NCBI RefSeq assembly: GCF_000981585.1 | Contig: NZ_LN831776.1 | Coordinates: 7,011,216 to 7,075,215, forward strand | Direction of reading: 5' to 3' | Source of the DNA: Paenibacillus riograndensis SBR5 | GTDB taxonomy: Bacteria > Bacillota > Bacilli > Paenibacillales > Paenibacillaceae | DNA length: 64,000 bases | In this document: piece after piece, positions 35,438 to 45,172 of the stretch | Layout: each line of letters begins with the position of its first letter | Numbering within the stretch: the first letter of the stretch is position 1 | Translations under genes and position numbers: made by a program | Notes under the pieces: model-generated | The model's input: only the letters and a program-made list of their open reading frames with translations | Database searches by the model: none | Told to the model about the DNA's origin: nothing

Positions 35438-36489
35438 GGATAAGCCCCCCTAAAAACAGAGGCTTGTGGTGGCATTTTGTATCGTTGGTGTTTGTAATTG
35501 TTGTGTCCTTCCTTTTAGTCATGGCGATCTTGGCTTATCTATATATCCGTCTGGGCAACGATGCCATGCAGCATAGAAATCCTTTCCCGCCGGTCCTGAC
35601 CATTATATTATTCAGCCTCGTCATCGGGACGACGATCACAGTGACCGTAGGCCGGAAAATATTGGCTCCCATCGCGGATCTGATCAAGGCGGCCAAGGAA
35701 GTCTCCAGAGGAAACTTCGATATTCATCTGGATGAATCGCACCGGGTGGGCGAAATCAGCGACGTTGCTCACCACTTCAATATTATGGTTCAGGAGCTGC
35801 GCAGCATTGAGACGCTCCGTAATGATTTCGTGGTCAATGTGTCTCACGAGTTCAAAACACCCCTTGCGGCGATCGAGGGGTATGCCACCCTTTTGCAGGA
35901 TGACAGCCTAAGCAAAGAAGAGCATGACGAATACACCGGCATGATTATAGACAGCGCCCGGCAGCTGTCCGCCCTATCCGGCAATATCCTCAAAATATCC
36001 AAGCTGGAAAACCAGGAACTGCTCACAGAACAAACAGAATACCGTCTGGATGAACAGCTCCGGCAGGCATTGTTATTGCTGGAATCGGCTTGGGAGCCTA
36101 AGCAGTTGAACCTTAACATTGATCTGGACGAGCTTCACTATTATGGCAATGAAGAGCTGATGATGCAGGTATGGCTCAATGTGCTTGGCAATGCGATCAA
36201 GTTCACGCCGGAAGGCGGAGAAATCTCGGTTTCTCTCCGGCCCGATGGCCCATGGATTTCAGCAGTCATAGCCGACACAGGAATAGGAATGACCCCGAAG
36301 GTCCGTAAGCATATTTTCGAGAAATTCTACCAGGGCGACCCCGCACGCTCTGCCGAAGGCAACGGCCTCGGCCTGCCTTTGGTTGCCCGTATTATCAGCT
36401 TAAGCGGAGGAAGGATTGAGGTCAGCAGCGAGCCGGGGGTGGGGTCGGCTTTTACGATTAAGCTGCCTGGGCCAGTCAGTGCAAAATAA
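35434..36489 (+). CDS. sensor histidine kinase (EnvZ/BaeS type)
   Basis: A 351-residue membrane kinase with two helices (about 15-40 and 53-74) separated by a very short outer loop, a HAMP domain (75-128), HisKA with H138 in NVSHEFKTPLAA and a HATPase (NVLGNAIKFTPEGG, ADTGIGM, GNGLGLPLV). The small extracellular loop points to an intramembrane-sensing mode, in which the neighbouring transporter may act as co-sensor; that is inference. Confidence 0.94.
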   Translation: MRISPPKNRGLWWHFVSLVFVIVVSFLLVMAILAYLYIRLGNDAMQHRNPFPPVLTIILFSLVIGTTITVTVGRKILAPIADLIKAAKEVSRGNFDIHLDESHRVGEISDVAHHFNIMVQELRSIETLRNDFVVNVSHEFKTPLAAIEGYATLLQDDSLSKEEHDEYTGMIIDSARQLSALSGNILKISKLENQELLTEQTEYRLDEQLRQALLLLESAWEPKQLNLNIDLDELHYYGNEELMMQVWLNVLGNAIKFTPEGGEISVSLRPDGPWISAVIADTGIGMTPKVRKHIFEKFYQGDPARSAEGNGLGLPLVARIISLSGGRIEVSSEPGVGSAFTIKLPGPVSAK

Positions 36490-36527
36490 GCATTTAGGGT
36501 CATGAGCGTTTACACAGAAACACAAAT

Positions 36528-36564
36528 AAGGATGTCTCCGAGGCATTAGCTTCAAGACATCCTT
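36528..36564. terminator. bidirectional terminator between convergent operons
   Basis: AAGGATGTCT/AGACATCCTT, a perfect 10-bp stem with a 17-nt loop; the tail is T-rich only on the minus strand. Confidence 0.65.
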
Positions 36565-36644
36565 AAACGGGTTGTCAAATTATATTAAAAGATAATCTTG
36601 CATCGCATATTGGCCGCCATTAGACTTGATTGCCCGGAAAGGGG

Positions 36645-37499
36645 TTATTCTTTAACGCCTCCCAGCGCTACGCCTGCGATAATGTACCGGGATAACAGGA
36701 AGTACACCACAAACAGCGGTAAAGCCGTCAAGGCCAGCCCCATATAGATCGAACCAAACTCTGTCTTATAAATATCGCCGCGCAGTAAGCTCACCATGAC
36801 CGGCATGGTATACTTTTCCTTCTGTGTCAGCAAAATCAGCGGCATGAACAAGTTGTTCCAATTGGCCACAAAGGCAAAGATGGCTTGCGTCGCCACGGCC
36901 GGCATCATCAGCGGCAGGATGATCCGGTTAAAGGTTCTGAATTCGCCGGACCCGTCTACGCGCGCTGCTTCTACGATCTCTATCGACAGCGTTGCGAGCA
37001 GGTATTGGCGCATGAAGAACACCACCGCCGGGGCTGCTATTGCAGGCAGAATCAGCGGAAGAAAGCTGTTTGTCCAATGTATTTTATACATGAACTGATA
37101 GAATCCGATGGCACTTGCCTGTGAAGGAATCATCATCACACATAAGATAAAGGTAAAGAATGGTTTGCGCAGCTTCCAGTCATACGTCACAAGCCCATAG
37201 GCCGCCAAGGACGAGAAGTAGACAGTTAAGATAGTTGCCGAACTGGAGATAGTAAACGAATTCAGGAACCCTTGTATAGGGTCGAAGCTCTTATCGAGCA
37301 GCACCCGCAGGTTGCTCATCATATGGGTCGAAGGAAGCAGTGACAGACCGCTTTGGATTTCCGCTGTAGAGCGGGTAGCATTTACAAACATGATCCAAAA
37401 AGGGAGGATACTCAGCACCGCCAAAAAGATGCAGACGATATAGATAATCGTCTTGTTTATCTTTCGGGTAACGGTTCCGTTTTTATGATTGTGGTCCAT
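36645..37499 (-). CDS. carbohydrate ABC transporter permease (MalG type)
   Basis: A 284-residue membrane protein with six helices and the EAA loop (IEIVEAARVDGSGEFRTFNRIILPLMMPA), ending IIAGVALGGVKE as in MalG-type permeases. It is the last gene of a binding protein-permease-permease operon, 3 bp after the previous gene. No ATPase is encoded here. Confidence 0.93.
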   Translation of the reverse strand: MDHNHKNGTVTRKINKTIIYIVCIFLAVLSILPFWIMFVNATRSTAEIQSGLSLLPSTHMMSNLRVLLDKSFDPIQGFLNSFTISSSATILTVYFSSLAAYGLVTYDWKLRKPFFTFILCVMMIPSQASAIGFYQFMYKIHWTNSFLPLILPAIAAPAVVFFMRQYLLATLSIEIVEAARVDGSGEFRTFNRIILPLMMPAVATQAIFAFVANWNNLFMPLILLTQKEKYTMPVMVSLLRGDIYKTEFGSIYMGLALTALPLFVVYFLLSRYIIAGVALGGVKE

Positions 37500-37502
37500 C
37501 TG

Positions 37503-38474
37503 CTATACCTCCCTCACGGCTGCTGCTTTGGCAGATTTTTTATAATTCTTTTCCGCTTTCTTCATTCTACCCGCGTCGCGGTCACGCATTAGATAGAACA
37601 CCAATCCAGACAATATGGCCGCAATGACGAACATGATCATGCTCGCGGCTGCAGCGCGATTGTACATATAGCTTCCCTTGAACGCCTGCCCATAGATGAA
37701 CATGGACGTGGTAAGCGTGGAGTCGTCCGGTCCGCCCGCAAGAAACAACTGTGGAATATCGAACATGGTCAACCCGCCGACCATCGATGTAATCAGCGTA
37801 AATAGCAAGATGGTACGGAGGCTCGGCAGCGTAATACGGAAAAAGGTCTGGAATCCGTTGGCGCCGTCAATCGCCGCAGACTCGAAGAGAGCGGGATTTA
37901 TGCCCATAACACCTGCGACAAGAACGATCATGGTGTTGCCGTACCACATCCAGAACTGGATGAACGCCACAATGCCCCGCGCTGTTGTCTTATCCTGAAG
38001 GAAGAAAATCGGAGCATCGGACCATCCCAGCATCTCAAAAATACTGTTTACGGGCCCCATCGGATAAGCAAACAAACTGCTGAAAAGCACGGCGATTGTA
38101 CCCGCTGTGATAATATTCGGCATATAGAGCAGAACCTTGAACGCACCTTGTCCCTTTATGTTAAGGCGCTTGTTCGTGAACCAGGCAGTGAGCAAAAGCG
38201 CGAGAACGATCTGAGGAATGAAGTTGACGATCCAGAGCAACCCGGTGTTGATTAGAGACTTCCGGAATGAGACGTTATCAAAAAGGAGGTCTTTGAAATT
38301 CTGAAACGGGTTATCCAAAATATGAACCGGTTTGGGTATCAGCCCCTGCATATTGGTGAACCCGATGACTGCGGTGTATAAAATGGGATATAACGAGAAG
38401 ATCAGAAATGCCAAAACAAACGGCAACGTGAAGATATAGCCGAATTTTGAGTAGTTCACACCTTTGCGGCGCAT
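37503..38474 (-). CDS. carbohydrate ABC transporter permease (MalF type)
   Basis: A 323-residue membrane protein with six helices and an EAA loop (INPALFESAAIDGANGFQTF). It pairs with the downstream permease; sixty bp separate it from the binding-protein gene. The basic C-terminus (RMKKAEKNYKKSAKAAA) is cytoplasmic. Confidence 0.92.
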   Translation of the reverse strand: MRRKGVNYSKFGYIFTLPFVLAFLIFSLYPILYTAVIGFTNMQGLIPKPVHILDNPFQNFKDLLFDNVSFRKSLINTGLLWIVNFIPQIVLALLLTAWFTNKRLNIKGQGAFKVLLYMPNIITAGTIAVLFSSLFAYPMGPVNSIFEMLGWSDAPIFFLQDKTTARGIVAFIQFWMWYGNTMIVLVAGVMGINPALFESAAIDGANGFQTFFRITLPSLRTILLFTLITSMVGGLTMFDIPQLFLAGGPDDSTLTTSMFIYGQAFKGSYMYNRAAAASMIMFVIAAILSGLVFYLMRDRDAGRMKKAEKNYKKSAKAAAVREV

Positions 38475-38534
38475 GCTCTCACCCCTTTAGTTATATGAAG
38501 GGACGGGATAACTCCCCGTCCCTCCGATTCTTTC

Positions 38535-39947
38535 TTATTCGCTATCGATACCAAGCTGGTCTTTGACCTGCTGCTTGAAGGTTTCAATCGCTTTAGCGCG
38601 GTCTTTGTTGCCCGCAGTATATTCGCGTACTTGCTCGCGCCATAGCTTGTTAATCGTTTCGTCGTACTGGGTCAAGTTCTTGCCGGAAGCGTTAGCGTTG
38701 GCCGGAACGAACACATCGAACATGTTCTGTCCGCCGAGCAGCGGAACTTCGCCGTTAGACTTCGCCATGACGACAGAGGAGGCAACACTGTCCTTCGTGC
38801 CTTGCTCGCCCTCTTTCATCGTTCCGTTAGCCCAGTAATATTGGAGCCCGGTTTCGGAGGTATCGAGCGTCACCCACTTGATAAAGTCTGCAACAGCCTG
38901 TTTCTTGGCATCATCCTTGGTAACGTCTTTGTTGGCAAGCAGCCAGGTGCCTCCCCAGAAGAAGCCTGTCGGCGGTTCGGTAACTGCCCAGTCGCCATTC
39001 GTGTCTTTTACTTGTCCGCTCATCGTATAGTTTATGAGCCAAGCGGGACCGAAGAAACCGAAGACCGGCTGGGCACCGGAGCCGGACATATCTGCGTACC
39101 ATGCTTCCGTCCAGTCCGTCGTATCGTTGTGATAACCGTTATCCTTCAGCTTCTTGGAGAGATCAAGGAACTCTTCACGCTTCGGATCGATATGCAGCTT
39201 GCCATCGACAATCCAGCCTTTCTCAGAGCTGTTCTCGATCGCGTGCCAAATATCGCCATCTCCGGAAACGATGCCATACCCTTTGGCTTTTAGCTTGGCA
39301 GCCGCCTCATAGAACTTCTCCCAGCCAGGTCCAACTTCATTCTTGATAGTGGCCGGATCATCTGATCCAAAAACATCCTTGGCAATCGAGCGGCGATAGA
39401 TAAAGGCTCCGCCGGTCGCCTGGTAGCCGAGTCCTTTCAATTGCCCGTCTTTGCTGCCGATGTCAACCGAATATTGGGCAATACCCGCATCCTTCACCAT
39501 CTGATCGTCAAGGCCCAGGTCCGCATAGTTAGCAGCATAGCCGGATGCATCGCCTTGCGTATATTTGAGGACAAACGCCGCTTCAGCCGCAAAAATATCC
39601 GGAGCATCCTTCCCGCCAGCGGCCAGAGCCTGGTCAAGAGCAGGCTGATACGCGCCATCCGTGGTTGCAATCACCGTAGTTTTAAATTCCACATTTGCGT
39701 CGGGATGAGTTTCCAGATACTTTTTGCTCATGTTTGGAATCTCGTCCGTGAAGCTCCAGAGATTGATGGTGACCTTCGAGCCATCTCCCTTGGCTGGTGC
39801 CGCTGATGCACTGGCCGAAGCTGCTGGAGCTTCGCTTGGACTGGATGAGTTAGATTTAGAATTCGAGTTTCCTCCGCACGCTGTAAGAGCAGTTGTCATC
39901 ACAAGCATAGTAGAGATCCCTACTAAAACACGTTTCATACTTTTCAT
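38535..39947 (-). CDS. sugar ABC transporter substrate-binding lipoprotein
   Basis: A 470-residue family 1 extracellular binding lipoprotein. The signal peptide ends LTACGG, with a Ser/Asn/Ala/Pro-rich tether (about 25-55). The body includes INLWSFTDEIPNMSKKYLET, DIFAAEAAFVLKYTQGD and WGGTWLLANKDV. ATG 39947 with GGGGAGG is preferred; the frame is open further upstream without a site. A -10 TATAAT lies at 40005-40000. The cognate sugar is not clear, and no regulator gene is adjacent. Confidence 0.92.
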   Translation of the reverse strand: MKSMKRVLVGISTMLVMTTALTACGGNSNSKSNSSSPSEAPAASASASAAPAKGDGSKVTINLWSFTDEIPNMSKKYLETHPDANVEFKTTVIATTDGAYQPALDQALAAGGKDAPDIFAAEAAFVLKYTQGDASGYAANYADLGLDDQMVKDAGIAQYSVDIGSKDGQLKGLGYQATGGAFIYRRSIAKDVFGSDDPATIKNEVGPGWEKFYEAAAKLKAKGYGIVSGDGDIWHAIENSSEKGWIVDGKLHIDPKREEFLDLSKKLKDNGYHNDTTDWTEAWYADMSGSGAQPVFGFFGPAWLINYTMSGQVKDTNGDWAVTEPPTGFFWGGTWLLANKDVTKDDAKKQAVADFIKWVTLDTSETGLQYYWANGTMKEGEQGTKDSVASSVVMAKSNGEVPLLGGQNMFDVFVPANANASGKNLTQYDETINKLWREQVREYTAGNKDRAKAIETFKQQVKDQLGIDSE

Positions 39948-40114
39948 ACTTTGCCTCCCCTTTATATTGATTCCTCGGCTTTGTGTAACCGCATACATAA
40001 TTATAGAACCGATGGTCCGCAGGCATAAGGAACCGATCATTGGGTAAAATTCCACTTTTATTGGATTTCGTTCAGGCAGCCGCCGCCCTATGACCCGTGA
40101 CTGGCTAAAAATAA

Positions 40115-40155
40115 ACACCCCGGGAAGGCACCTGTTAGGCGCCTTCCCGGGGTGT
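40115..40155 (-). terminator. very strong terminator of the amino-acid ABC operon
   Basis: ACACCCCGGGAAGGC pairs perfectly with GCCTTCCCGGGGTGT, followed on the minus strand by TTTATTTTT. Confidence 0.92.
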
Positions 40156-40202
40156 ATTTGCTGTCTAACAAAAAAATGTATACGAAAAGAACTGGGCTAA
40201 TA

Positions 40203-40955
40203 TCAGAGATTGCTGGATTTGTTGCGGAAATAGTTTTGAAGAAATTCTTTTGCCCTCGCGGATTTAGGATGATTGAAGACCTCGTCCGGAGTCCCCTCTT
40301 CAACAATTTTCCCCTTATCCAAAAAGAGTACCTTGTTTGCTACTTCATATACAAAACTCATTTCATGGGAAACGAGAATCATCGTTTGACCGGTAGCCGC
40401 TGTCTTTTTGATGGTTTGAAGCACCTCGCCCACCAGCTCAGGATCAAGAGCTGAGGTGGGTTCGTCCAGCAACAGCAGCTTGGGCTTCATGGCAAGAGCC
40501 CGGGCGATGCCAACACGCTGCTGTTGGCCTCCGGACAGATGCTTGGGATAATAATGAGCCCGTTCGGAAAGCCCCACTTGCTCCAATTGCTCTTTGGCAA
40601 TTTGCGAAGCTTCGCGATCATTCATTTTTTTAACGATCTTCAAGCCTTCCTTTACATTATCCAGCGCTGTCCGATGCTGAAACAGATTGAAATGCTGAAA
40701 AACCATCGCTGTTTGCTTCCGAAGCTCCAGCCGCTGTTTGCCCGTAATCGTACTAAAGTCGATCTTGAATCCTTCCAGATCCAGCACACCTTGATCCGCT
40801 TTTTCAAGGCAGTTCAACGCACGCAAAAATGTGGATTTGCCCGCACCGGACGAACCGATCAAGGCCACGACATCTCCCTTTTCAATCTCAACCGAAATAT
40901 CGTCCAGGATTAAATTCCCGTGAAAGGATTTGGATAAATGGCTTACCCTGATCAT
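40203..40955 (-). CDS. amino-acid ABC transporter ATP-binding protein
   Basis: A 250-residue ATPase of the GlnQ/HisP class: Walker A GSSGAGKS, Q-loop MVFQHFNLF, signature LSGGQQQR, Walker B LLLLDEPTSALDPE and H-switch SHEM. ATG 40955 (GGAGGGAG upstream) overlaps the permease stop by 1 bp. It powers the importer encoded upstream. Confidence 0.95.
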   Translation of the reverse strand: MIRVSHLSKSFHGNLILDDISVEIEKGDVVALIGSSGAGKSTFLRALNCLEKADQGVLDLEGFKIDFSTITGKQRLELRKQTAMVFQHFNLFQHRTALDNVKEGLKIVKKMNDREASQIAKEQLEQVGLSERAHYYPKHLSGGQQQRVGIARALAMKPKLLLLDEPTSALDPELVGEVLQTIKKTAATGQTMILVSHEMSFVYEVANKVLFLDKGKIVEEGTPDEVFNHPKSARAKEFLQNYFRNKSSNL

Positions 40956-41713
40956 CAGATCTCCCTCCTTCCCCAAGAAAACCAACCGCCACGGTTCACT
41001 TTTTGCCCAACGGGGTCAGGAATTGAAAATCTTTTCTCCAGATATCTAAGAATTTGTTCAATAATAATCGTCATGACCCAATAAATAATGGCAAGTGCGA
41101 GGTAAACTTCAAAAAACCGGAAGTTGCTCCCTGAAATAATTTTACCTTTCGCGGTCATTTCGATAACCCCTGCAACAAACGCTAAGGATGTTCCCTTCAA
41201 CAATCCGATTAATGCATTTCCAAGCGGCGGAATCGCAACGACAAGCGCTTCAGGGACGATGACTCTTCTCAAAACCTGGAGATAAGTCATGCCCAGTGAT
41301 TCGGCAGCTTCGATCTGGCCTTTATTCACCGACTGCAGAGCAGCGCGAATGGTTTCGGAATTGTAAGCTGCTTCATTGAACGCAAAAGTAACCAAAACAA
41401 AAAGCATTGCAGGCACAGCATTGATGTTGTAATCTGTCCCGTACTGCTGATTAATGAATTTTAATAACAACGGAATACCATTATAGGTCAAGTATAACTG
41501 AACAATGATTGGTGTCCCCCGTATGAACGAGATAAAGACAGTAACCAGTTGACTCAATACAGGGATTTTTTTCATACGGATCACTGCAAATATCAAAGCA
41601 AACACGAGGCCGACTATCATTGAAATCACAGTGATTTGCAGACTCACAGGAAGAACCTCTAACAGACGAGGAATTGATGTGAACACCGCGTTAATATCAA
41701 AAATCTTTCCCAT
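40955..41713 (-). CDS. amino-acid ABC transporter permease
   Basis: A 252-residue HisMQ-family membrane protein with five or so helices. ISFIRGTPIIVQLYL and the EAA loop GQIEAAESLGMTYLQVLRRVIVPEA are typical of polar amino acid or cystine importers such as TcyL/TcyM. One permease gene implies a homodimer. Located between a CapA-family gene and the ATPase. Confidence 0.94.
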   Translation of the reverse strand: MGKIFDINAVFTSIPRLLEVLPVSLQITVISMIVGLVFALIFAVIRMKKIPVLSQLVTVFISFIRGTPIIVQLYLTYNGIPLLLKFINQQYGTDYNINAVPAMLFVLVTFAFNEAAYNSETIRAALQSVNKGQIEAAESLGMTYLQVLRRVIVPEALVVAIPPLGNALIGLLKGTSLAFVAGVIEMTAKGKIISGSNFRFFEVYLALAIIYWVMTIIIEQILRYLEKRFSIPDPVGQKVNRGGWFSWGRREI

Positions 41714-41756
41714 GAAGTTTTACATTCCTTCCATGTTCATTTTACACGAAACGGAA

Positions 41757-43091
41757 TTATTTCCATTTTTTAACGTTAAAAAACTTTCCTTCGCAGACAA
41801 TTTCCGTATTATAACGTTCTTTACTTACGGCATTCAGCCTTTCAACCAAGGATGCAGCAGCTTCTTCGGAAGCCAGCACAGGCAAACCGCGCTTGGTCAC
41901 AGTGGGATGAGTAAGCCTAAGATCAATCGGGATCAGTTCGTAGTCAAACCGGTTTTCCTCCACACTAAGATCAAACGATACCAAAAAGTTCTCCGAAAAC
42001 TTCCGGTCACTATAGAAGCCCTGCCAGTTTCCTTCGCTGTCTTTGGTTCTATTTTTGTGCAGGGTAGATGGAGATTCATTCTCAGCATAACCGTAGGCCG
42101 TGAACATTTCTGGAGAAATAATCGATTCTCCTGCCTCAAACTCCATAAACAGGCTGCCCAAGTTATAGAAAATGGGCTGTCCCTGGTACAGTTCCACGCC
42201 TCTGGTAAAGTGGGCGCCATGTCCGAATACACAGCTCGCTCCCGCATCCACCGCACCACGCGCAAAGGTTTCGATAAATTCTGCGGGGTAATCCGAATAC
42301 CAGTTCTCATTCTCCCCTTCATGCGTATGCAAGCTTACAAAAACAAAATCACTACGTTCCCTCGCATCACGAATTGTCCGGAAAATTTCCTGCTGATCCT
42401 GTTCATGCGCCGTCGTTTTGACACGGGACTGATCTCCTTTTTCAAAGGTCAGGTATCCTTCGAACAGAGAGCCGAATTCATAATGATTTTCCGATTTGCT
42501 TTTGTAGGTCTCGATTCGTTTGCCTATCTCCATGCTTGGAGCGATGCCGATTCGTTCACTGATCTCTTTCAGTGCTTCGAAATCCTGATCATTAACGACA
42601 TACGTACGGGACCAGCGAAGAGGATTAACTCCCGGACGGGCCGGAACCCCGTTTCCGGGGTTGGATGCTGCAAATACTTCACTTCGCGTCACATCAATGG
42701 TAATGATCGCAATACGGCCGTCTGCTGTATCCACAAACACCGGCTTACGGGCTTCGTGCAGACTCATTCCAACACCCAAAGGGATCAAGCCGCGTTCTTC
42801 CGCCTCTTCAATGGTGTCAACAAGTCCTTCAACCCCGTAATCACCCGTGTGATTATTCGCAAAGCTGACATAACGAATATTCAAATGCCCAAACTCGTCC
42901 AGCGCCTTGGGCCGCACACTTGTCTGATAGCCGCGGCCTGCAGCCGGAGCCGTATTTTTTCTGGGCGTGACGAACTCTGCATTGGTAAAAACCTCATCAG
43001 CTCCCTGCAAAAGAGCAAGAAGCTCCGGGTCCATGGTTTTATATAAATTGCTGCTGGAGAACAGTGCATCTCCTGTGACTAGAAATTTCAT
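41757..43091 (-). CDS. CapA/PgsA-family metallophosphoesterase-like protein
   Basis: A 444-residue protein of the poly-gamma-glutamate CapA family, calcineurin-like fold. It starts FLVTGDALFSSSNLY (metal Asp) and continues with FTNAEFVTP, RYVSFANNHTGDYGVEGLVDT (NNH motif) and ASCVFGHGAHFTRGVELYQG (GHGAH motif). No signal peptide or membrane anchor is seen, unlike CapA of capsule operons, so it is probably cytoplasmic. It lies inside an amino-acid importer operon, 18 bp after the binding-protein gene and 43 bp before the permease. A role in hydrolysing or processing the imported compound is inference. Confidence 0.85.
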   Translation of the reverse strand: MKFLVTGDALFSSSNLYKTMDPELLALLQGADEVFTNAEFVTPRKNTAPAAGRGYQTSVRPKALDEFGHLNIRYVSFANNHTGDYGVEGLVDTIEEAEERGLIPLGVGMSLHEARKPVFVDTADGRIAIITIDVTRSEVFAASNPGNGVPARPGVNPLRWSRTYVVNDQDFEALKEISERIGIAPSMEIGKRIETYKSKSENHYEFGSLFEGYLTFEKGDQSRVKTTAHEQDQQEIFRTIRDARERSDFVFVSLHTHEGENENWYSDYPAEFIETFARGAVDAGASCVFGHGAHFTRGVELYQGQPIFYNLGSLFMEFEAGESIISPEMFTAYGYAENESPSTLHKNRTKDSEGNWQGFYSDRKFSENFLVSFDLSVEENRFDYELIPIDLRLTHPTVTKRGLPVLASEEAAASLVERLNAVSKERYNTEIVCEGKFFNVKKWK

Positions 43092-43109
43092 GTCCTCACC
43101 TTTCTCCTG

Positions 43110-43952
43110 TTACTCCATTAATTCTTTCTTAGGCAAGTAATCGCCGCCCAGTTGTTCTTCGCTAATTTTCAGCAAAGTTCCATCATTATAAATTTCCTTG
43201 ATTCTTTTGTTGACTGCATCGAGCAGCGTACTGTCTGCAGATTTGGAGAACAGGATATAGGAACCCGGATCGCTGTTTTCAGTAGAGAAAGGAACTACCT
43301 TCAGGTTGGTAAAACCATGCTCTTTAATCGCCTTTTCGGCTGAAACGCGGGAAATGATGCGCACATCATACCGCCCTGCTTCAATCCCTTCAAACTGCTT
43401 TACGAAGTTTTCGTCGGTATACATAATTTCTGCTTTGGCATCCGGATGATCCGCGTTATAATTTTCCAGCAGTGTTGCGCCGGAGTTGCCTACTTCAGTC
43501 ACAGCCTTGTAGCCTTTCAGATCTTCAACGGACTTGAGGGTATTGTCATCCTTGCGGACAACGAACACATTCGCATTTTCAATAATTGGCAGAGAGAAAT
43601 TGTATTTACTGCGTCTTTCCGCATTGGAGCCAAAATTATTTGCGCCCAATTGGAAACGTCCATTATCCAGGCCTGTCAGAATGCCTTCGAATTCAATGGC
43701 CTGAACCTCCAATTTATATTCGGGAAGACCTTCAAAAATAGCCTTCATAACTTCAACATCGTATCCGGTCAATTTGCCGTCTTTATCATAACTGAATGGA
43801 TTGCTAACCCCGCTCGTCGCCGCAACGATGGTCTTCGAGCCTGCTCCCGCATCGTTTTGCGCTCCGGAGCCTGCCTCACTTTTGTTTCCGCAACCCGCAA
43901 TAATAACTCCCAGCAACAATATAAATACACCTGGCAAAAATCTCTTTTTCAT
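43110..43952 (-). CDS. amino-acid ABC transporter substrate-binding lipoprotein
   Basis: A 280-residue family 3 solute-binding protein. The lipobox IIAGCGNK follows a basic-hydrophobic signal; the body has LTGYDVEVMKAIFEGLPEYK, FEGILTGLDNGRFQLGANNF and LKGYKAVTEVGNSGATLLE, typical of polar amino acid or cystine binders. ATG 43952 follows GAGGGGG; the longer frame is ignored. First gene of the operon, with a TTGACA-17-CATAAT promoter upstream at 44026-44054. Confidence 0.94.
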   Translation of the reverse strand: MKKRFLPGVFILLLGVIIAGCGNKSEAGSGAQNDAGAGSKTIVAATSGVSNPFSYDKDGKLTGYDVEVMKAIFEGLPEYKLEVQAIEFEGILTGLDNGRFQLGANNFGSNAERRSKYNFSLPIIENANVFVVRKDDNTLKSVEDLKGYKAVTEVGNSGATLLENYNADHPDAKAEIMYTDENFVKQFEGIEAGRYDVRIISRVSAEKAIKEHGFTNLKVVPFSTENSDPGSYILFSKSADSTLLDAVNKRIKEIYNDGTLLKISEEQLGGDYLPKKELME

Positions 43953-44025
43953 TGTAACTTCCCCCTCGTTTAGTAACGGAAAAAACCATGATCCCCAACT
44001 TATCATAGTAATTTAGTATGAAAAT

Positions 44026-44054
44026 ATTATGTCACGGGGTATACACTGTGTCAA
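44026..44054 (-). promoter_or_regulatory. sigma-A promoter of the amino-acid importer operon
   Basis: Minus strand TTGACA (44054-44049), 17-nt spacer, CATAAT (44031-44026), about 75 nt before the start codon. Confidence 0.7.
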
Positions 44055-44259
44055 GGCACAACGGCAGTATTATGACGGAAAATGGCGAATTACGTCGACG
44101 ATTTAAGATAGGAAACGGGGAACCGTTCAGAAGAAACAGCGGCAGCTAAGGACGAATAAAGTCCTGGACTGTCGCTGTTGCGTTGAACTAATATTTTCAG
44201 TTAAAACTGCCTTGTTTAGGCCTGCGCTTCTACGCCGTTGTCCGAAATGGGGACAGGCT

Positions 44260-44391
44260 TTACCAGTCCTTCTTCTCCCAGACCCTGCTTCTCCAGCGGA
44301 GCAGCATCATTATTCCGTGCAGCCATTCGTCCACCGTAAATGCTGCAATCCATATGCCAAGCAAATAGGCAAGCGGCACTGAGACCCCCAT
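44260..44391 (-). pseudogene. remnant of a MATE-family efflux transporter (C-terminal end)
   Basis: The minus frame reads VPLAYLLGIWIAAFTVDEWL then HGIMMLLRWRSRVWEKKDW and stops. The DEW-x-HG/RG and LLRWRSRxW pattern is the usual C-terminus of MATE transporters. A stop codon lies 12 bp before the internal ATG at 44391 and no other part of the transporter is present. Confidence 0.7.
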
Positions 44392-44541
44392 TCTATCTGC
44401 AATCTACTATGCACTTCAAACTGTGGACCGGCAATTGTTTCAATTGATTCACAGCATTATCCATTTTTATACTGAATGATTCAGTGCCTGAAAGTCAACG
44501 ACGTAATCTATGCCGTAGATGTAAAATAAGAACTAGTACAT

Positions 44542-44568
44542 AAAAAAAGCCGCTAAGTTAGCGGCTTT
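44542..44568. terminator. bidirectional terminator
   Basis: AAAGCCGCTAA pairs with TTAGCGGCTTT, directly beside fossil genes. Confidence 0.75.
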
Positions 44569-44651
44569 GCAGGCGGGATTGAAATTTATCATTCTTTCAG
44601 GCTGCTCTCTAGATGTATTTGATCAAAGAAAATAAAGGAATAGAGTGAATT

Positions 44652-44705
44652 TCACTCTTGCGTCGCTTCCAATGATATGTTAGCAGCGTAGATCAGTTTA
44701 GCCAT
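44652..44705 (-). pseudogene. N-terminal stub of a dihydrofolate reductase-family gene
   Basis: ATG 44705 is preceded by GGAGGG; the frame reads MAKLIYAANISLEATQE and then stops. MAKLIYAANxSLDG is the usual start of RibD/DHFR-family proteins of Bacillota; the match ends after SL, where the gene is broken. Confidence 0.65.
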
Positions 44706-44740
44706 TTCAATAACACCCTCCAATTTTCAGTTTCCAACAA

Positions 44741-45172
44741 ATGCGTTCTGGCAGTGCGAGAGTGGTGCTTACTATTCGGCCTACATTTGAAAGAGAATTT
44801 CTTGGTCTTTTGGAAAACGGAACATTAACGCCGTTGCCTGACGGACACCGCTACCTTACTGTAGCAGAAGAGTTGGAAAATTACGCGAAGACGAATTATC
44901 CGGGGATTAAGTCGGCAAATTCACCAGAGGATGCCCGCCCCTTACTGACAGACAAACAAAAGAAGGCCTGGGAGGATTTGCAACATATTGCAAAGCTGCT
45001 TTCCGAGTATTTTAAAGAAAATAATCAAACATATCCCGATACCGGTGGCAGACTTGTAAATGTCGACTCGATTTCTAGTACCCTTCAACCTTATTTAGGA
45101 AAAATAGGTTTAACTGTTTTACCGGTTCACGATCCTTGGAATTTACTTGTTGGAGCAAGATCGGCGTTTTAG
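44741..45172 (+). pseudogene. unrecognised ORF, probably truncated by frameshift
   Basis: A 143-residue open frame without a ribosome site. Its C-terminal part (LSEYFKENNQTYPD, LQPYLGKI, HDPWN) faintly resembles the soluble part of pseudopilins (YxxxNxxYP ... DPW), but no N-terminal pilin helix is present. At about 45145 the reading seems to continue in another frame (LLEQDRRFSDPDYPLYKRFG), which supports a frameshift. Function unknown. Confidence 0.4.

Noticed and set aside
41631..43046. 471-residue plus-strand frame
   Set aside because: Antisense of the CapA-family gene; no start signal and unusual composition.
44138..44185. Hairpin AGCGGCAG/CTGTCGCT as a small RNA
   Set aside because: Isolated hairpin with no promoter or T tract; insufficient support.
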